64,000 nt of DNA from NCBI GenBank assembly GCA_963815045.1, contig CAWFET010000004.1, positions 124,001-188,000 of the forward strand, written 5' to 3'. Positions 38,408-46,487 of this stretch are shown here, piece after piece (positions within the stretch are counted from its first letter, which is position 1; every line of letters begins with the position of its first letter). Under the pieces are notes generated by a model. It had not been told where the DNA came from. It did no database searches and saw only the letters and a list, made by a program, of their open reading frames with translations. This DNA comes from DASUPK01 sp963815045. GTDB taxonomy: Bacteria; Actinomycetota; Thermoleophilia; Solirubrobacterales; 70-9. The position numbers were made by a program, and so were the translations under genes.

Positions 38408-39667
38408 CTGCATGCCCGCCTGCTGCGTCACCGGCCGGCGCTGCTCAGCGCGGGATATCTCGCCGCGCTGCTCGCCGTGGTCGGGCCGGGGATCCTGGCT
38501 GGGCTCTCCGACGACGACCCCGCCGGGATCACCACCTATTCGATCCTGGGCTCGAAGTACGGGTACGAGCTGCTCTGGGTGCTCGCCGTCTCCACCGCCG
38601 CCCTGATCGTCTATCACCTCGTCGCTGCGCGAATGGGCGTGGTCACTCGCAAGGGTCTCCTGACGCTCGTGCGCACACATCGCGGCCGGCGAGACGCCCG
38701 GATCGTGCTCGCCGCGCTGATCATCGCCAACGTGGGCACGATGTGCGCGGAGTTCGCCGGAGTCGCCGCCGGCTTCGAGCTGGCGGGGATCAGTCGCTAT
38801 GCCAGCGTGCCCCTCGCCGGGATCGGCGTCTCCGCGCTCGTCCTCCGTGGCTCCTTCCATCGCGTCGAGCACGTCCTGCTCCTGCTGAGCGCCGTCTTCG
38901 TCACGTACATCGCTTCGGGGCTGCTCGCCCATCCGGACTGGGGCGCCGCCGCGAAGGGACTCGTCGTGCCGCACCTGCCCCTGACGCGCGACGCGGTCCT
39001 GATCGCCGTCGCCACCGTCGGCACCACCCTCGCTCCGTGGGGGCTGGTCTTCATCCAGTCCTACGCGGCGGACAAGCACCTGACGCTCAAGGATCTGCGC
39101 TTCGAGAACGTTGACGTGGTCGTGGGCGCCCTGCTGACGGGCGTGATCGGGTTCTTTGTCGTCGTCGCCTGCGCCGCCACGCTCAACGTCAATGGCATCG
39201 AGGTCAATGACGCCAGCGACGCCGCCAAGGCCCTGGAGCCGCTGGCCGGAAGCAGCGCCTCCACTCTGTTCGCAGTCGGCTTCATCGGCGCCGCCCTGCT
39301 GGCCGCGGCGGTCGTCCCCCTCTCCACTGCGTACTCAGTCGCGGAGACCGCGGGGAAGCCCGCCGACGTCGACGACAGCTTCTCGGAGGCGCCGCTCTTC
39401 TATGCGAGCTACGGAGGCGTGGTCCTGATCGCGGCGGTCCTCGTGCTGATACCCGGGGCTCCGCTGATCCAGATCCTCTTCCTCTCGCAGGCGCTCAACG
39501 CGGTTCTCCTGCTGGTGATCTTGCCCTTCATGCGCCGGCTGGCGACGGATCGCGAGCTGATGGGCGAAGAGGTTCTCGGCACGCGCGGTCGGATCGCCAC
39601 GGGCGTGGCGCTGGGCCTGATCGCAGCGTCGGTGCTTGCGCTGGGGGTGCTGACGGTCGCCGGGTGA
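38408..39667 (+). CDS. NRAMP-related divalent metal (probably Mg2+) transporter, start uncertain
   Basis: Polytopic protein of about 419 aa with SLC11 fold: GPGILAGLSDDDPAGITTYS (first helix, 38494-38540), AALIIANVGTMCAEFAGVA, and GTTLAPWGLVFIQSYAADKH (sixth helix). The NRAMP ion-site DPGN is DPAG and MPH is APW. Loss of the Asn and Met fits the Mg2+-carrying NRMT subgroup (recollection of published NRMT work; needs alignment). The start is doubtful: in frame after prfA there is no ATG/GTG/TTG, only CTG codons (38408, 38420). Alternatives are GTG 38192 or 38252, antisense to prfA, or a frameshift near 38390 joining ATG 38328. Ends flush with the 39668 gene. Confidence 0.75.
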   Translation: MHARLLRHRPALLSAGYLAALLAVVGPGILAGLSDDDPAGITTYSILGSKYGYELLWVLAVSTAALIVYHLVAARMGVVTRKGLLTLVRTHRGRRDARIVLAALIIANVGTMCAEFAGVAAGFELAGISRYASVPLAGIGVSALVLRGSFHRVEHVLLLLSAVFVTYIASGLLAHPDWGAAAKGLVVPHLPLTRDAVLIAVATVGTTLAPWGLVFIQSYAADKHLTLKDLRFENVDVVVGALLTGVIGFFVVVACAATLNVNGIEVNDASDAAKALEPLAGSSASTLFAVGFIGAALLAAAVVPLSTAYSVAETAGKPADVDDSFSEAPLFYASYGGVVLIAAVLVLIPGAPLIQILFLSQALNAVLLLVILPFMRRLATDRELMGEEVLGTRGRIATGVALGLIAASVLALGVLTVAG

Positions 39668-40111
39668 CTACGACGTACTGCTTGTGACCGGCGCCGGGGC
39701 GGACTGCTGGGTCGAGTAGCCGCTCGAGCCGGAGTAGCCGCTCGACCCGGAGTAGCCGTAGTAGCCGTCGCTCCCGTAGGTCTGGGCATAGGGGTCCGTC
39801 GCGGAGCTGGTGCCGGCTGAGCTGGTGCCCGAGGACCCGCTGCTCGCGCTGGAGGCCTTGGCCTTCTTGGTCTTGGCGGTCGCCTTCGGGCCGAGCGCCG
39901 GGTCCTTGCCGGCGGCCATCTGGGCGGCGATCAGCCCTCCGACGGCGAGCGTCGCGACGACGCACAGCAGCGCGAGCTTCGCGGTGAGCGTCTTTGTCGA
40001 TTGCAGCGGCCTGCGGGCCGTGTAGCGGCGGCGCTGCGCTTCACGCGCGGTCCGCGGGCGCTCGCCAGCGCGGCGCGAGACTCGCTCGGGATATCTGCGG
40101 TCCTGGCTCAT
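39668..40111 (-). CDS. Membrane-anchored Ser/Gly/Tyr-rich hypothetical protein
   Basis: Protein of 147 aa. Basic cytosolic head rich in Arg (RRAGERPRTAREAQRRR), one transmembrane helix (LALLCVVATLAVGGLIAAQMA), then a low-complexity outside part of Lys/Ala, Ser and Thr, ending in near-identical tandem YSGSSG units (encoded by 18-bp DNA repeats around 39710-39775) and STQQSAPAPVTS. Start ATGA overlaps the stop of the ferric-reductase-like gene. No known family. Its position suggests it serves the ApbE-reductase module. Confidence 0.7.
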   Translation of the reverse strand: MSQDRRYPERVSRRAGERPRTAREAQRRRYTARRPLQSTKTLTAKLALLCVVATLAVGGLIAAQMAAGKDPALGPKATAKTKKAKASSASSGSSGTSSAGTSSATDPYAQTYGSDGYYGYSGSSGYSGSSGYSTQQSAPAPVTSSTS

Positions 40112-40746
40112 TGCGCCGGCTCGTAGTCGTAGGAGCTTGCCGCCGCGGGCCTCGAGAGCTGCTCGGAGGGCAGCGGGATGCGGCGCCGCGGCCGTCCCCT
40201 GGCCGGCTCATCGCTCGGCAGGAGGCGCACCGCCGCCATCACGGTGAGCGGCGCGACCGTCGCGATCACGATCACCAGCAGCCAGAAGGAACGGGCGTCG
40301 GTGCCGGCGCCGAGCGTATGGACAACGGCGAGCACATAGACGGCGAGGGTCCAGCGATGCATCTTGCGCCAGAGACCCGGGCCAATCCAGCGCCGCACGT
40401 AGAAGCTCAGCCCGAGCAGCGCGGCCAGCCATCCGCCGACCACGCCCAGGCCGGTCCAGAGGGGCTTGTGCGACATGACGAAGGGGATGGCGATCCCGGA
40501 GAGACCCGGTCGCAGATAGGTGTCGCCGAGCAGCACGAGGCCGTGCGCGGCGATGAAGATCAGGGCGGTTAGCGCGGTCGCCTCATGAGCCTGCTTGAGT
40601 CGCGCCATCGCGCCCGGCCCCTTGGCGGAGCGCATCGCCATGGCGAGGCCCATGCCGACCGAGACCGCGGCGAGCACCAGCGCCACGACGCCGAAGGCGC
40701 GGCTGGCGATCCAGAAGATGTGCTGGCCGGGATCCGTGTAGCTCAT
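40108..40746 (-). CDS. Ferric-reductase-like transmembrane heme protein (YedZ/MsrQ-like)
   Basis: Protein of 212 aa with six hydrophobic helices: IASRAFGVVALVLAAVSVG; EATALTALIFIAAHGLVLLG; PLWTGLGVVGGWLAALLGL; HRWTLAVYVLAVVHTLGAG; SFWLLVIVIATVAPL. Histidines in HEATALTAL, AHGLVLL, HRWTLA and VVHTLG are placed as in b-heme FRD domains. Start overlaps the apbE stop as ATGA. It likely passes electrons across the membrane from or to a flavin protein supplied by ApbE; no soluble FMN partner is seen. Confidence 0.82.
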   Translation of the reverse strand: MSYTDPGQHIFWIASRAFGVVALVLAAVSVGMGLAMAMRSAKGPGAMARLKQAHEATALTALIFIAAHGLVLLGDTYLRPGLSGIAIPFVMSHKPLWTGLGVVGGWLAALLGLSFYVRRWIGPGLWRKMHRWTLAVYVLAVVHTLGAGTDARSFWLLVIVIATVAPLTVMAAVRLLPSDEPARGRPRRRIPLPSEQLSRPAAASSYDYEPAQ

Positions 40747-41732
40747 GCGGCCACCGCCTCGGTGGGATCGCCGGACCGCTCCGGAATCGGGCCGCACAGC
40801 TCGATCGTCCCGTCGTCGAGGACGATCAGCCCGCCCTGCTCGGAGAGGATCTCGCGAGCCCTGTCGGGCCCAGAGAGGAAGGCCATCTTGGCGATCGTCT
40901 CCGCCTCGAGCGCCGTCGTGCCGAGCGCGCTCGCCTGGATCAGTCCGGTCCACGCAGGCTTGCCGGTGGACGGATCGAGCAGGTGGTGGGCGAAGCCGTC
41001 CGGGGTGCGCCAGAGCCGGGTCTTGATCCCGCTGGTCGCCACGGCGCCACGATCGAGGCTGAACTCGTGGGCGGTTCCATCCTCGAGTGGATGGTCGATT
41101 CGCACCAGGCGCTCGAGCGGTTGCTCTCCGCCCAGTCGCAGGTCACCGCCCGCGTCGACGACGAAGGCGGCGTAGCCGGCGAGGCGCTCGGCTGCCAGAT
41201 CCGCAGCCAGGCCCTTGCCGCATCCACCGGTGTCGATTCGCACTCCGCGCGGCCTGCTCACCACGCCGGCCACCGGGTCGACGGCGATGCCGCTCCAGCG
41301 AGAATCCGACCGGGGAGCGGCGGACCCTCGCTCGGGGGCGAGCGCCAGGGCGTCGGCGATGTTCGCTGCCGGCAGGCCGACCCGAGACGTCGCGTAGCCG
41401 GCATCCTCGAGCTCGCCCACCAGGGTCGGATCGACGAGCCCACCGGAGCGGCGGGCGGCCCAGAGAGCCGCATTGACCGCAACCGCGAGCGTCGGGCTGA
41501 CCGAGCAGCTCTCCCCCGGCTCCGAGTTGAGGGCGCAGAGCTCGGAGCCCTCGTCGAATCGGGTCAGCTTGCGATGAAGCAGGCGGAGAAAGAACTCGAT
41601 CTGGATCCCCATGGCCTCGGGCGAGGGAAGCCCCGCCCGCACCGGAGGGCCGATCAGGACACGCACGTGGGAGCCGAAGAGCTGGAAGCGCCGGTCACTC
41701 TCCACGTAGGGCTGCTCACTGCTCGAGATCAC
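40743..41732 (-). CDS. apbE: FAD:protein FMN transferase (ApbE)
   Basis: Protein of 329 aa that transfers FMN to Ser/Thr of secreted or membrane proteins using FAD. Family motifs: RLLHRKLTRFDEGSEL, DTGGCGKGLAADLAA, FVVDAGGDLRLGG, and the C-terminal TALEAETIAKMAFL. It lacks a clear lipoprotein signal, so it may act in the cytosol or be exported differently. It heads the apbE, reductase, Ser-rich protein operon. Four 11-bp repeats lie in its promoter region (41757-41793). Confidence 0.9.
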   Translation of the reverse strand: MISSSEQPYVESDRRFQLFGSHVRVLIGPPVRAGLPSPEAMGIQIEFFLRLLHRKLTRFDEGSELCALNSEPGESCSVSPTLAVAVNAALWAARRSGGLVDPTLVGELEDAGYATSRVGLPAANIADALALAPERGSAAPRSDSRWSGIAVDPVAGVVSRPRGVRIDTGGCGKGLAADLAAERLAGYAAFVVDAGGDLRLGGEQPLERLVRIDHPLEDGTAHEFSLDRGAVATSGIKTRLWRTPDGFAHHLLDPSTGKPAWTGLIQASALGTTALEAETIAKMAFLSGPDRAREILSEQGGLIVLDDGTIELCGPIPERSGDPTEAVAA

Positions 41733-41756
41733 GCACGGAATAGTCGGCCCGAGGCA

Positions 41757-41793
41757 TGAACAGCCCGTAAGGCCCCGATGAGAGTTCTCTTAG
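41757..41793. promoter_or_regulatory. Four 11-bp direct repeats, likely OmpR-family binding array
   Basis: TGAA (41757), TAAG (41768), TGAG (41779) and TTAG (41790) occur at exact 11-bp spacing between apbE (start 41732, minus) and the response-regulator gene (start 41835, plus). The core TGAGAGTTCTCTTAG matches 13 of 15 bases of TGAGAGCCCTCTTAG at 44193-44207. OmpR/PhoB-type regulators bind such 11-bp direct repeats, so this is a candidate autoregulatory site. Confidence 0.65.
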
Positions 41794-41834
41794 AAGATTC
41801 CGGGCGCTCGCGGGCGCCCGCCTAGCATGGCCCC

Positions 41835-42512
41835 ATGCGCATCCTGGTGGTCGAGGACGAACGCCCCATCGCCGAGTTCGTTCAGCGCGGGCTCGAGGCC
41901 GAGGGCTATTCGGTCTCCTGCGCCTATGACGGCGAGGAGGGCCTGGCGCTCGCGCGCACGGGCGACTACGCGCTGATCATCCTCGACGTGCTCCTTCCGA
42001 AGCTCAGCGGGCTGGAGGTGATCAAGGCGATCCGAGATGAGAACGAGGCGCTTCCGGTGATCATGCTGACCGCCCTCGCCGAGACGGACGATGTCGTCAC
42101 CGGACTGGACCTGGGAGCGAGCGACTACCTGACCAAGCCTTTCGCCTTCGCCGAGCTGCTCGCGAGGATCAGGGCGCACCTGCGCCAACCGGGGCAGGTC
42201 AACGCCACCTCACTGGAGGTCGGCGGCATCAACCTCGACTTCCGGACCCGCGAGGTGGACCGCGACGGCAAGGCGGTCAGGTTGACGGCTCGCGAGTTCG
42301 AGCTGCTCGCCTACCTGATGCGTCACCCGGACCAGGTCCTCTCACGGGCGCAGATCCTGAACGCGGTCTGGGGCTACGACTACGACCCGGGCACCAACGT
42401 CCTCGACGTCTACATCGGCTACCTGCGGCGCAAGCTGGCCGACGGCGATGGCGAGGCACCGATCCAGACCGTTCGCTCGGCCGGCTACCGGCTGGTGAGC
42501 GCCGATGCGTAG
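41835..42512 (+). CDS. OmpR-family response regulator
   Basis: Protein of 225 aa. Receiver with acidic pair ED at 7-8, phospho-acceptor Asp51 (LIILDVLLPKLSG), Thr (MLTALAETDD) and Lys (YLTKPFAFAELLARI). C-terminal winged helix: VRLTAREFELLAYLMRHPDQVLSR, VDVYIGYLRRKLA, and TVRSAGYRLV. Partner kinase follows, overlapping by 8 nt. Probably binds the repeats on both sides of this locus. Confidence 0.95.
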   Translation: MRILVVEDERPIAEFVQRGLEAEGYSVSCAYDGEEGLALARTGDYALIILDVLLPKLSGLEVIKAIRDENEALPVIMLTALAETDDVVTGLDLGASDYLTKPFAFAELLARIRAHLRQPGQVNATSLEVGGINLDFRTREVDRDGKAVRLTAREFELLAYLMRHPDQVLSRAQILNAVWGYDYDPGTNVLDVYIGYLRRKLADGDGEAPIQTVRSAGYRLVSADA

Positions 42513-43944
42513 GTGGGTCCCGCGCGGCATCCGGCTGCGGCTGGTGCTCGCGATCTCGGCGGTCAGCATGGCCGCGGTGGGGGCGAGCTTCTTCGCACTC
42601 CATGAGACCACCGCCGCCAACCTCCGCAGCCGGATCGACAGGGAGTTGACCGAGCAGTACGCCGAGTTCCAGCAACGCGTGCTGAGCCGCGGAAGGGCTC
42701 ACGATCCCGCCAGGCTGCAGGCCACCAGCGAGGGCTTCGTCGCCGGCCAGCGCTACCACCCCGAAGCGCGTATCTACCTGATCACCCCCGTCGGACTCGC
42801 ACCCGTCACGAATCAGACCCGCATCGTCAACGAGGAACTGGCCGAGTCGCACACTGGGAACAGCGAGAACGGCGAGGCGGGGGCTGGCGGGATCGTCTCA
42901 GCGGATGACGGGCTGACGACGATCTCAACGGACGAGACCGGACGGCTCCGCGTGCTGACAGAGCCGGTGGTTGTCGATGGGAACCGGATCGGCACCTTCC
43001 GCGTCGCGGATCCACTCACGTCGGTGGACCAGGCACTCGCGTCGCTTCGCAACCGGTTCATCGCGGTTGGCCTGGGTGCGCTCCTGCTCTCGGTGATCAT
43101 CGCGATCTGGCTCGCAAACCTGATCACGCGGCCGTTGCGCCGGATGGCTGCTGTGGCGTCCGCCGTCGACTCCGGCGATCTCTCTCACCGGATCGACTAT
43201 CGGGGTGACGACGAGGTCGGCGTCCTGGCCGAGGCGTTCAACCACATGATGGATCGCCTCGAGGAGGGCTTCAGGCTCCAGCGCGACTTCGTCTCCGACG
43301 CCTCGCACGAACTCCGCAGCCCCCTCACGGTCCTTCGCGGCCGGATCGAGCAGCTCGCCGACCATTCGGGCGACCGCCAGGCAGTCGACGCCGAAGCCAC
43401 CGAGCTGATGCGCGAGGTCCGGCGGATGGAGCGTCTAACCGAGGACATGCTCACCCTGGCGAAGGCGGAGCGCGGCGGCCTCGTCCAGCGACGCAGGATG
43501 CCGATCGACGACTTCGTCGAGGATCTTCGCCGAGACCTCCCCCTGCTCGGCTCGCGCCACTACGACGTCGAGTCGAACCTGCACGGGGAGCTCCAGGCCG
43601 ACCCGGACCGCCTCGCCCAGGTCCTGCGCAACCTGGTCACCAACGCGGTTCGGCATACGGGCCCCGACGGGCACATCGAGATCTCGATCGGCTCCGAGAA
43701 CGGCTCGGCGGTCTTCGCCGTGGTGGACGACGGCACCGGCATCGAGCCTGATCAGCTCGGCCGGATCTTCGATCGCTTCCACCGCACCGACGAGGGGCGA
43801 AGCCGCGCCGAGGGAGGCAGCGGGCTGGGCCTCGCCATCGCGCGGGCGATCGTGGAGGCGCACGGGGGCACGATCAGCGCGAGCTCGACGCCGGGTCAGG
43901 GCGCGACGGTCCGCTTCCGGATTCCCGGCTACCGGCCCGGCTAG
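42505..43944 (+). CDS. Sensor histidine kinase (HAMP, HisKA)
   Basis: Protein of 479 aa. TM1 (LRLVLAISAVSMAAVGASFFAL), an extracellular sensor region of about 150 residues with no familiar fold, TM2 (VGLGALLLSVIIAIWLANLI), HAMP (TRPLRRMAAVASAVDSGDLS), HisKA with phospho-His268 (DFVSDASHELRSPLTVL), and HATPase: VTNAVRHTG, VDDGTGIEPDQLGRIFDRF, GSGLGLAIARAIVEAHGG. Partner of the preceding OmpR regulator. Its stop shares CTAG with the ferredoxin stop. Confidence 0.94.
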   Translation: MRRWVPRGIRLRLVLAISAVSMAAVGASFFALHETTAANLRSRIDRELTEQYAEFQQRVLSRGRAHDPARLQATSEGFVAGQRYHPEARIYLITPVGLAPVTNQTRIVNEELAESHTGNSENGEAGAGGIVSADDGLTTISTDETGRLRVLTEPVVVDGNRIGTFRVADPLTSVDQALASLRNRFIAVGLGALLLSVIIAIWLANLITRPLRRMAAVASAVDSGDLSHRIDYRGDDEVGVLAEAFNHMMDRLEEGFRLQRDFVSDASHELRSPLTVLRGRIEQLADHSGDRQAVDAEATELMREVRRMERLTEDMLTLAKAERGGLVQRRRMPIDDFVEDLRRDLPLLGSRHYDVESNLHGELQADPDRLAQVLRNLVTNAVRHTGPDGHIEISIGSENGSAVFAVVDDGTGIEPDQLGRIFDRFHRTDEGRSRAEGGSGLGLAIARAIVEAHGGTISASSTPGQGATVRFRIPGYRPG

Positions 43945-44147
43945 GGAGCTATCTGCTCGCCGGTCTCGGCGTCGATCAGGGTGATCGCCTCCGAGGGACA
44001 GGCGCGGGCCGCGTCGACCATCTTCCGCAGCGGCGCGCTTCCGACGAGGTGGGCGGTGTCATCGACCTCGAAGGCTTCCGGCGCGAGCTCGGCACAATCC
44101 CCGTAGGCGAGGCAGGCGCCTCTGTCTATGTGGACCTTGAGCTTCAT
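43941..44147 (-). CDS. [3Fe-4S]-type ferredoxin
   Basis: Protein of 68 aa, electron carrier. Three cysteines only: Cys12, Cys18 (CLAYGDC, CX5C with Tyr where the usual second ligand sits) and Cys50 in ACPSEAI. This three-Cys pattern is that of the [3Fe-4S] ferredoxins that serve cytochromes P450 in actinobacteria. There is no P450 gene in this window. Start ATG 44147 with four 11-bp regulator repeats 24-60 bases upstream. Ends CTAG against the histidine kinase gene. Confidence 0.88.
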   Translation of the reverse strand: MKLKVHIDRGACLAYGDCAELAPEAFEVDDTAHLVGSAPLRKMVDAARACPSEAITLIDAETGEQIAP

Positions 44148-44170
44148 GCCGCCATGGTCGGCGCCCACGC

Positions 44171-44207
44171 TTAGCGGAGGGTTAGCGGGCGGTGAGAGCC
44201 CTCTTAG
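44171..44207. promoter_or_regulatory. Four 11-bp direct repeats, second OmpR-type binding array
   Basis: TTAG (44171), TTAG (44182), TGAG (44193), TTAG (44204): perfect 11-bp periodicity, upstream of the ferredoxin gene (start 44147, minus strand). The core at 44193-44207 differs from that at 41779-41793 only in the two central bases (CC/TT). Likely binding sites of the response regulator encoded at 41835. Confidence 0.68.
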
Positions 44208-44220
44208 GGGGCGAATGGGG

Positions 44221-44267
44221 GGTTGTCCGGACTTGTGGTCCATATGGGGCCCGAAGACCGGACGACC
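44221..44267. repeat. 47-bp imperfect palindrome, left copy (covers start of AbiEi gene)
   Basis: Ends GGTTGTCCGG...CCGGACGACC are inverted with one mismatch; the centre is CCATATGG. The ATG at 44244 lies in the centre, so the repeat encodes the first codons of the following gene. The right copy (45134-45180) matches at 38 of 47 positions by eye. Confidence 0.75.
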
Positions 44268-45130
44268 GATCAGGCGGTCCGAGATCTCGCGACCCGAGCT
44301 CACGGGGTCGTAACCCGAGCCGAGCTGCTGAGCGTTGGCGTGACTCCTAAGCAGATCAAGAACCGGCTGAGGAAGGGAAGCCTGACCGCAGTTCATCGCG
44401 GCGTCTACTGGGCCGGGCATCACGCTCCGAGCACCGAAGCCACCTACATCGCAGCGGTGAGGGCCTGCGGGCAGGGTGCCCTGCTGGCGGGATGCGCGGC
44501 TGGGCATCTCTGGGGGCTGATCAGAACTTCTCCTCCCCAGCCCGAGGTTCTCACACCGAACGACCGACGCGTCCCGGGTGTGATCGTCCACCGTGCACGG
44601 CGCACCGAGCTCAAGGACGCAGTCCGGCACCGAGGGGTCCCGGTCACGACCGTTCCGCGCACCCTCGTGGACATCGCCTCTTCGTTGCCCGAACCCGCGC
44701 TCGCAAGAGCCTGCCACGAGGCGGGAGTCAGGTACGGGACGACGCCGAGACAGGTCGAATGGTCCTGAGGCGCCTTCCGAATGCTCCCGGCCGCGCGAAG
44801 CTGCGTCGGGTGATCGGAGCAAAGGTCCCCGTGACGCTGAGCCGGCTCGAGTCTCACTTCCTGGCGCGGCTGAGGAAGGCTGTCCTACCTGTCCCGGTCA
44901 CGAATCGGCTCTCCGGCGGCTACCGCGTTGATCGCCGCTGGCCCGAGCACGGATTGACCGTCGAACTGGACGGTTACCGCTTCCACAACTCGCGCCATTC
45001 CTGGGAGCAGGACAGGCTCCGAGAGCGGGAGGCCCGAGGACGGGGCGATGAATTCCGGCGCTACTCCTGGGCTGACGTATTCGAGGAGCCCACGTTCATG
45101 CTCGCCGAACTGCGTCGCCTTCTGGACTGA
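44244..45130 (+). pseudogene. AbiEi-antitoxin-domain / DUF559 endonuclease-like gene, frameshifted
   Basis: The first part (ATG 44244 to TGA 44766-44768) reads as an AbiEi-type winged helix: HGVVTRAELLSVGVTPKQI, LTAVHRGVYWAGH, VPRTLVDIASSLPEPALAR. The second frame resumes at about 44759 (MVLRRLPNAPGRAKLRRVIG) and carries the VSR-like DUF559 domain: VTLSRLESHFLARL, WPEHGLTVELDGYRFH, SWEQDRLREREARGRGDEF, FEEPTFMLAEL. Joined, they make one protein of the usual 290-300 residues, so a one-base loss near 44759-44761 explains the break. Full-length relatives are frequent in Thermoleophilia (recollection). The gene is flanked by two 47-bp palindromes and looks laterally acquired. Confidence 0.8.
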
Positions 45131-45133
45131 TCA

Positions 45134-45180
45134 GGCTGTCCGGGGTTGTGCCCCATATAGGGCCCGAAGTCCGGACAGCC
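45134..45180. repeat. 47-bp palindrome, right copy
   Basis: GGCTGTCCGG (45134-45143) pairs perfectly with CCGGACAGCC (45171-45180); the centre is CCCATATAGGG. Lies 3 bp after the end of the AbiEi/DUF559 gene and directly before the DUF1385 stop. As RNA it would fold to a long hairpin, so it could also act as a bidirectional terminator. Confidence 0.75.
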
Positions 45181-45184
45181 CTCG

Positions 45185-46207
45185 CTACGCGACGATCTCG
45201 ATCGCCTCGTTGCGCTTCTTTTCCTCGTAGGGATCCTCGACGGCGAGCACGGCCTGGAGGGAGCGAATCGCGACCTCGAGCTGGTCGTGATCCGGCTCGC
45301 GGGTCGTCAGGTTCTGAAGCATCAGGCCCGGCCACATCACCGCCCGGACCCATTTCTTGTTGCGGTGCTTGCCGGCCCACTTGATCACCTCGTAGGAGAG
45401 CCCCGCGATCAGCGGGATGCCGAGGATGCGAGAGGCGACCAGCCAATACCAGGCGGGCAGCCCGATCGGGGCGAACACGAAGATCGCGAGCACCATCACG
45501 ATCAGCAGGAAGCTGGTGCCGCAGCGCGGATGCAGCCGCGAGTACTCGGCGGCGCGGGCCGGAACGAGATCGTCCCCGGCCTCGAAGCAGGAGATCGTCT
45601 TGTGCTCGGCCCCGTGGTACTGGAAGACGCGCCGCAGGTCCGGGAGCTTGCTGATCAGGGCCAGATAGCCGATGAAGATCGTCGTGCGCAGAACGCCCTC
45701 CACCAGCCAGAAAAGAATCGGCGACCCGAGCTGGTCCTTGATCAGGCTGGTGGCGCCCACCGGGATGACGAAGAAGAGCCCGACCGCGAGGAGCAGCGAG
45801 AAGAAGATGGTCAGGCCCCAGGTGAAGCCGCCGATCTCCTCCTCTTCCTCACCCTCCGCGAGCTGGGCGTTGGCCGAGATCGCGAGCGCCTTGAAGCCGA
45901 TCTTGAGCGACTCCCCCAAAGCGACGACTCCGCGGATTACCGGGACGCGCAGGATCCTGCTGCGCTTGGCCCAGGACACGATCGGCTCGGAGGTGACCTG
46001 GATGTCCCCCTCGGGCTTGCGGCAGGCGACCGCCCAGGTCGAGACCCCTCGCATCATCACTCCCTCGAGCACCGCCTGCCCGCCGACGGGCGCGTCGCCG
46101 ATGGCGACGGGCTTGCCGTCCGGCATCCGCTCGGACTGAGCGGCCCGCGCCGGCTGGGCGGCCTGCGGCCGCGCTCCGTTAAGCGATGACGCGGGCTCGG
46201 TGCTCAA
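45185..46207 (-). CDS. DUF1385 family membrane protein (YqhQ-like)
   Basis: Protein of 340 aa. Start TTG 46207 overlaps the rpmE stop (TTGA). Signature VGGQAVLEGVMMRG and VPVIRGVVALGESLKIG near the N-terminus; four or more membrane helices (TIFFSLLLAVGLFFVIPVGA, LFWLVEGVLRTTIFIGYLAL, FLLIVMVLAIFVFAPIGLP); YHGAEHKTISCFEAG and RLHPRCGTSFLL motif. Family of unknown function with a strong link to rpmE and prfA in Gram-positives. Confidence 0.9.
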   Translation of the reverse strand: MSTEPASSLNGARPQAAQPARAAQSERMPDGKPVAIGDAPVGGQAVLEGVMMRGVSTWAVACRKPEGDIQVTSEPIVSWAKRSRILRVPVIRGVVALGESLKIGFKALAISANAQLAEGEEEEEIGGFTWGLTIFFSLLLAVGLFFVIPVGATSLIKDQLGSPILFWLVEGVLRTTIFIGYLALISKLPDLRRVFQYHGAEHKTISCFEAGDDLVPARAAEYSRLHPRCGTSFLLIVMVLAIFVFAPIGLPAWYWLVASRILGIPLIAGLSYEVIKWAGKHRNKKWVRAVMWPGLMLQNLTTREPDHDQLEVAIRSLQAVLAVEDPYEEKKRNEAIEIVA

Positions 46208-46410
46208 CGGGCGCGCTTGGCGGCCCGGCGACGGAACCGCTCGACCCGGCCGCCGGTGTCAACCAGCTTCTGCTTGCCCGTATAGAACGGGTGGCACTGC
46301 GAGCAGATCTCCACGTGAAGCTCGGGCTTCGTGGAGCGCGTATAGAAGTCGTTTCCGCACGAGCAATGGACGTGCGAGAGGACGTATTCGGGATGGATGT
46401 CTGTCTTCAT
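46204..46410 (-). CDS. rpmE: Ribosomal protein L31 (zinc-binding form)
   Basis: Protein of 68 aa of the 50S subunit: MKTDIHPEYVLSHVHCSCGNDF, STKPELHVEICSQCHPFYTGKQK. Four Cys (CSC, CSQC) mark the zinc-binding C+ form. ATG 46410 is the family start; a longer in-frame opening upstream overlaps the divergent promoter. DUF1385 follows. Confidence 0.96.
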   Translation of the reverse strand: MKTDIHPEYVLSHVHCSCGNDFYTRSTKPELHVEICSQCHPFYTGKQKLVDTGGRVERFRRRAAKRAR

Positions 46411-46487
46411 CTCGATCAAGTCTAGCCAGGCTCGGAAACACGGCAGCAAGCCGCATGTAGCGGCGGCGCTCTGTGCGGCGGCTCACG

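Noticed and set aside
44221..45180. Flanking palindromes as ends of an insertion sequence with transposase
   Set aside because: No transposase motif (DDE, HUH or serine/tyrosine recombinase) is present in either frame; kept only as a possible cassette of another kind.
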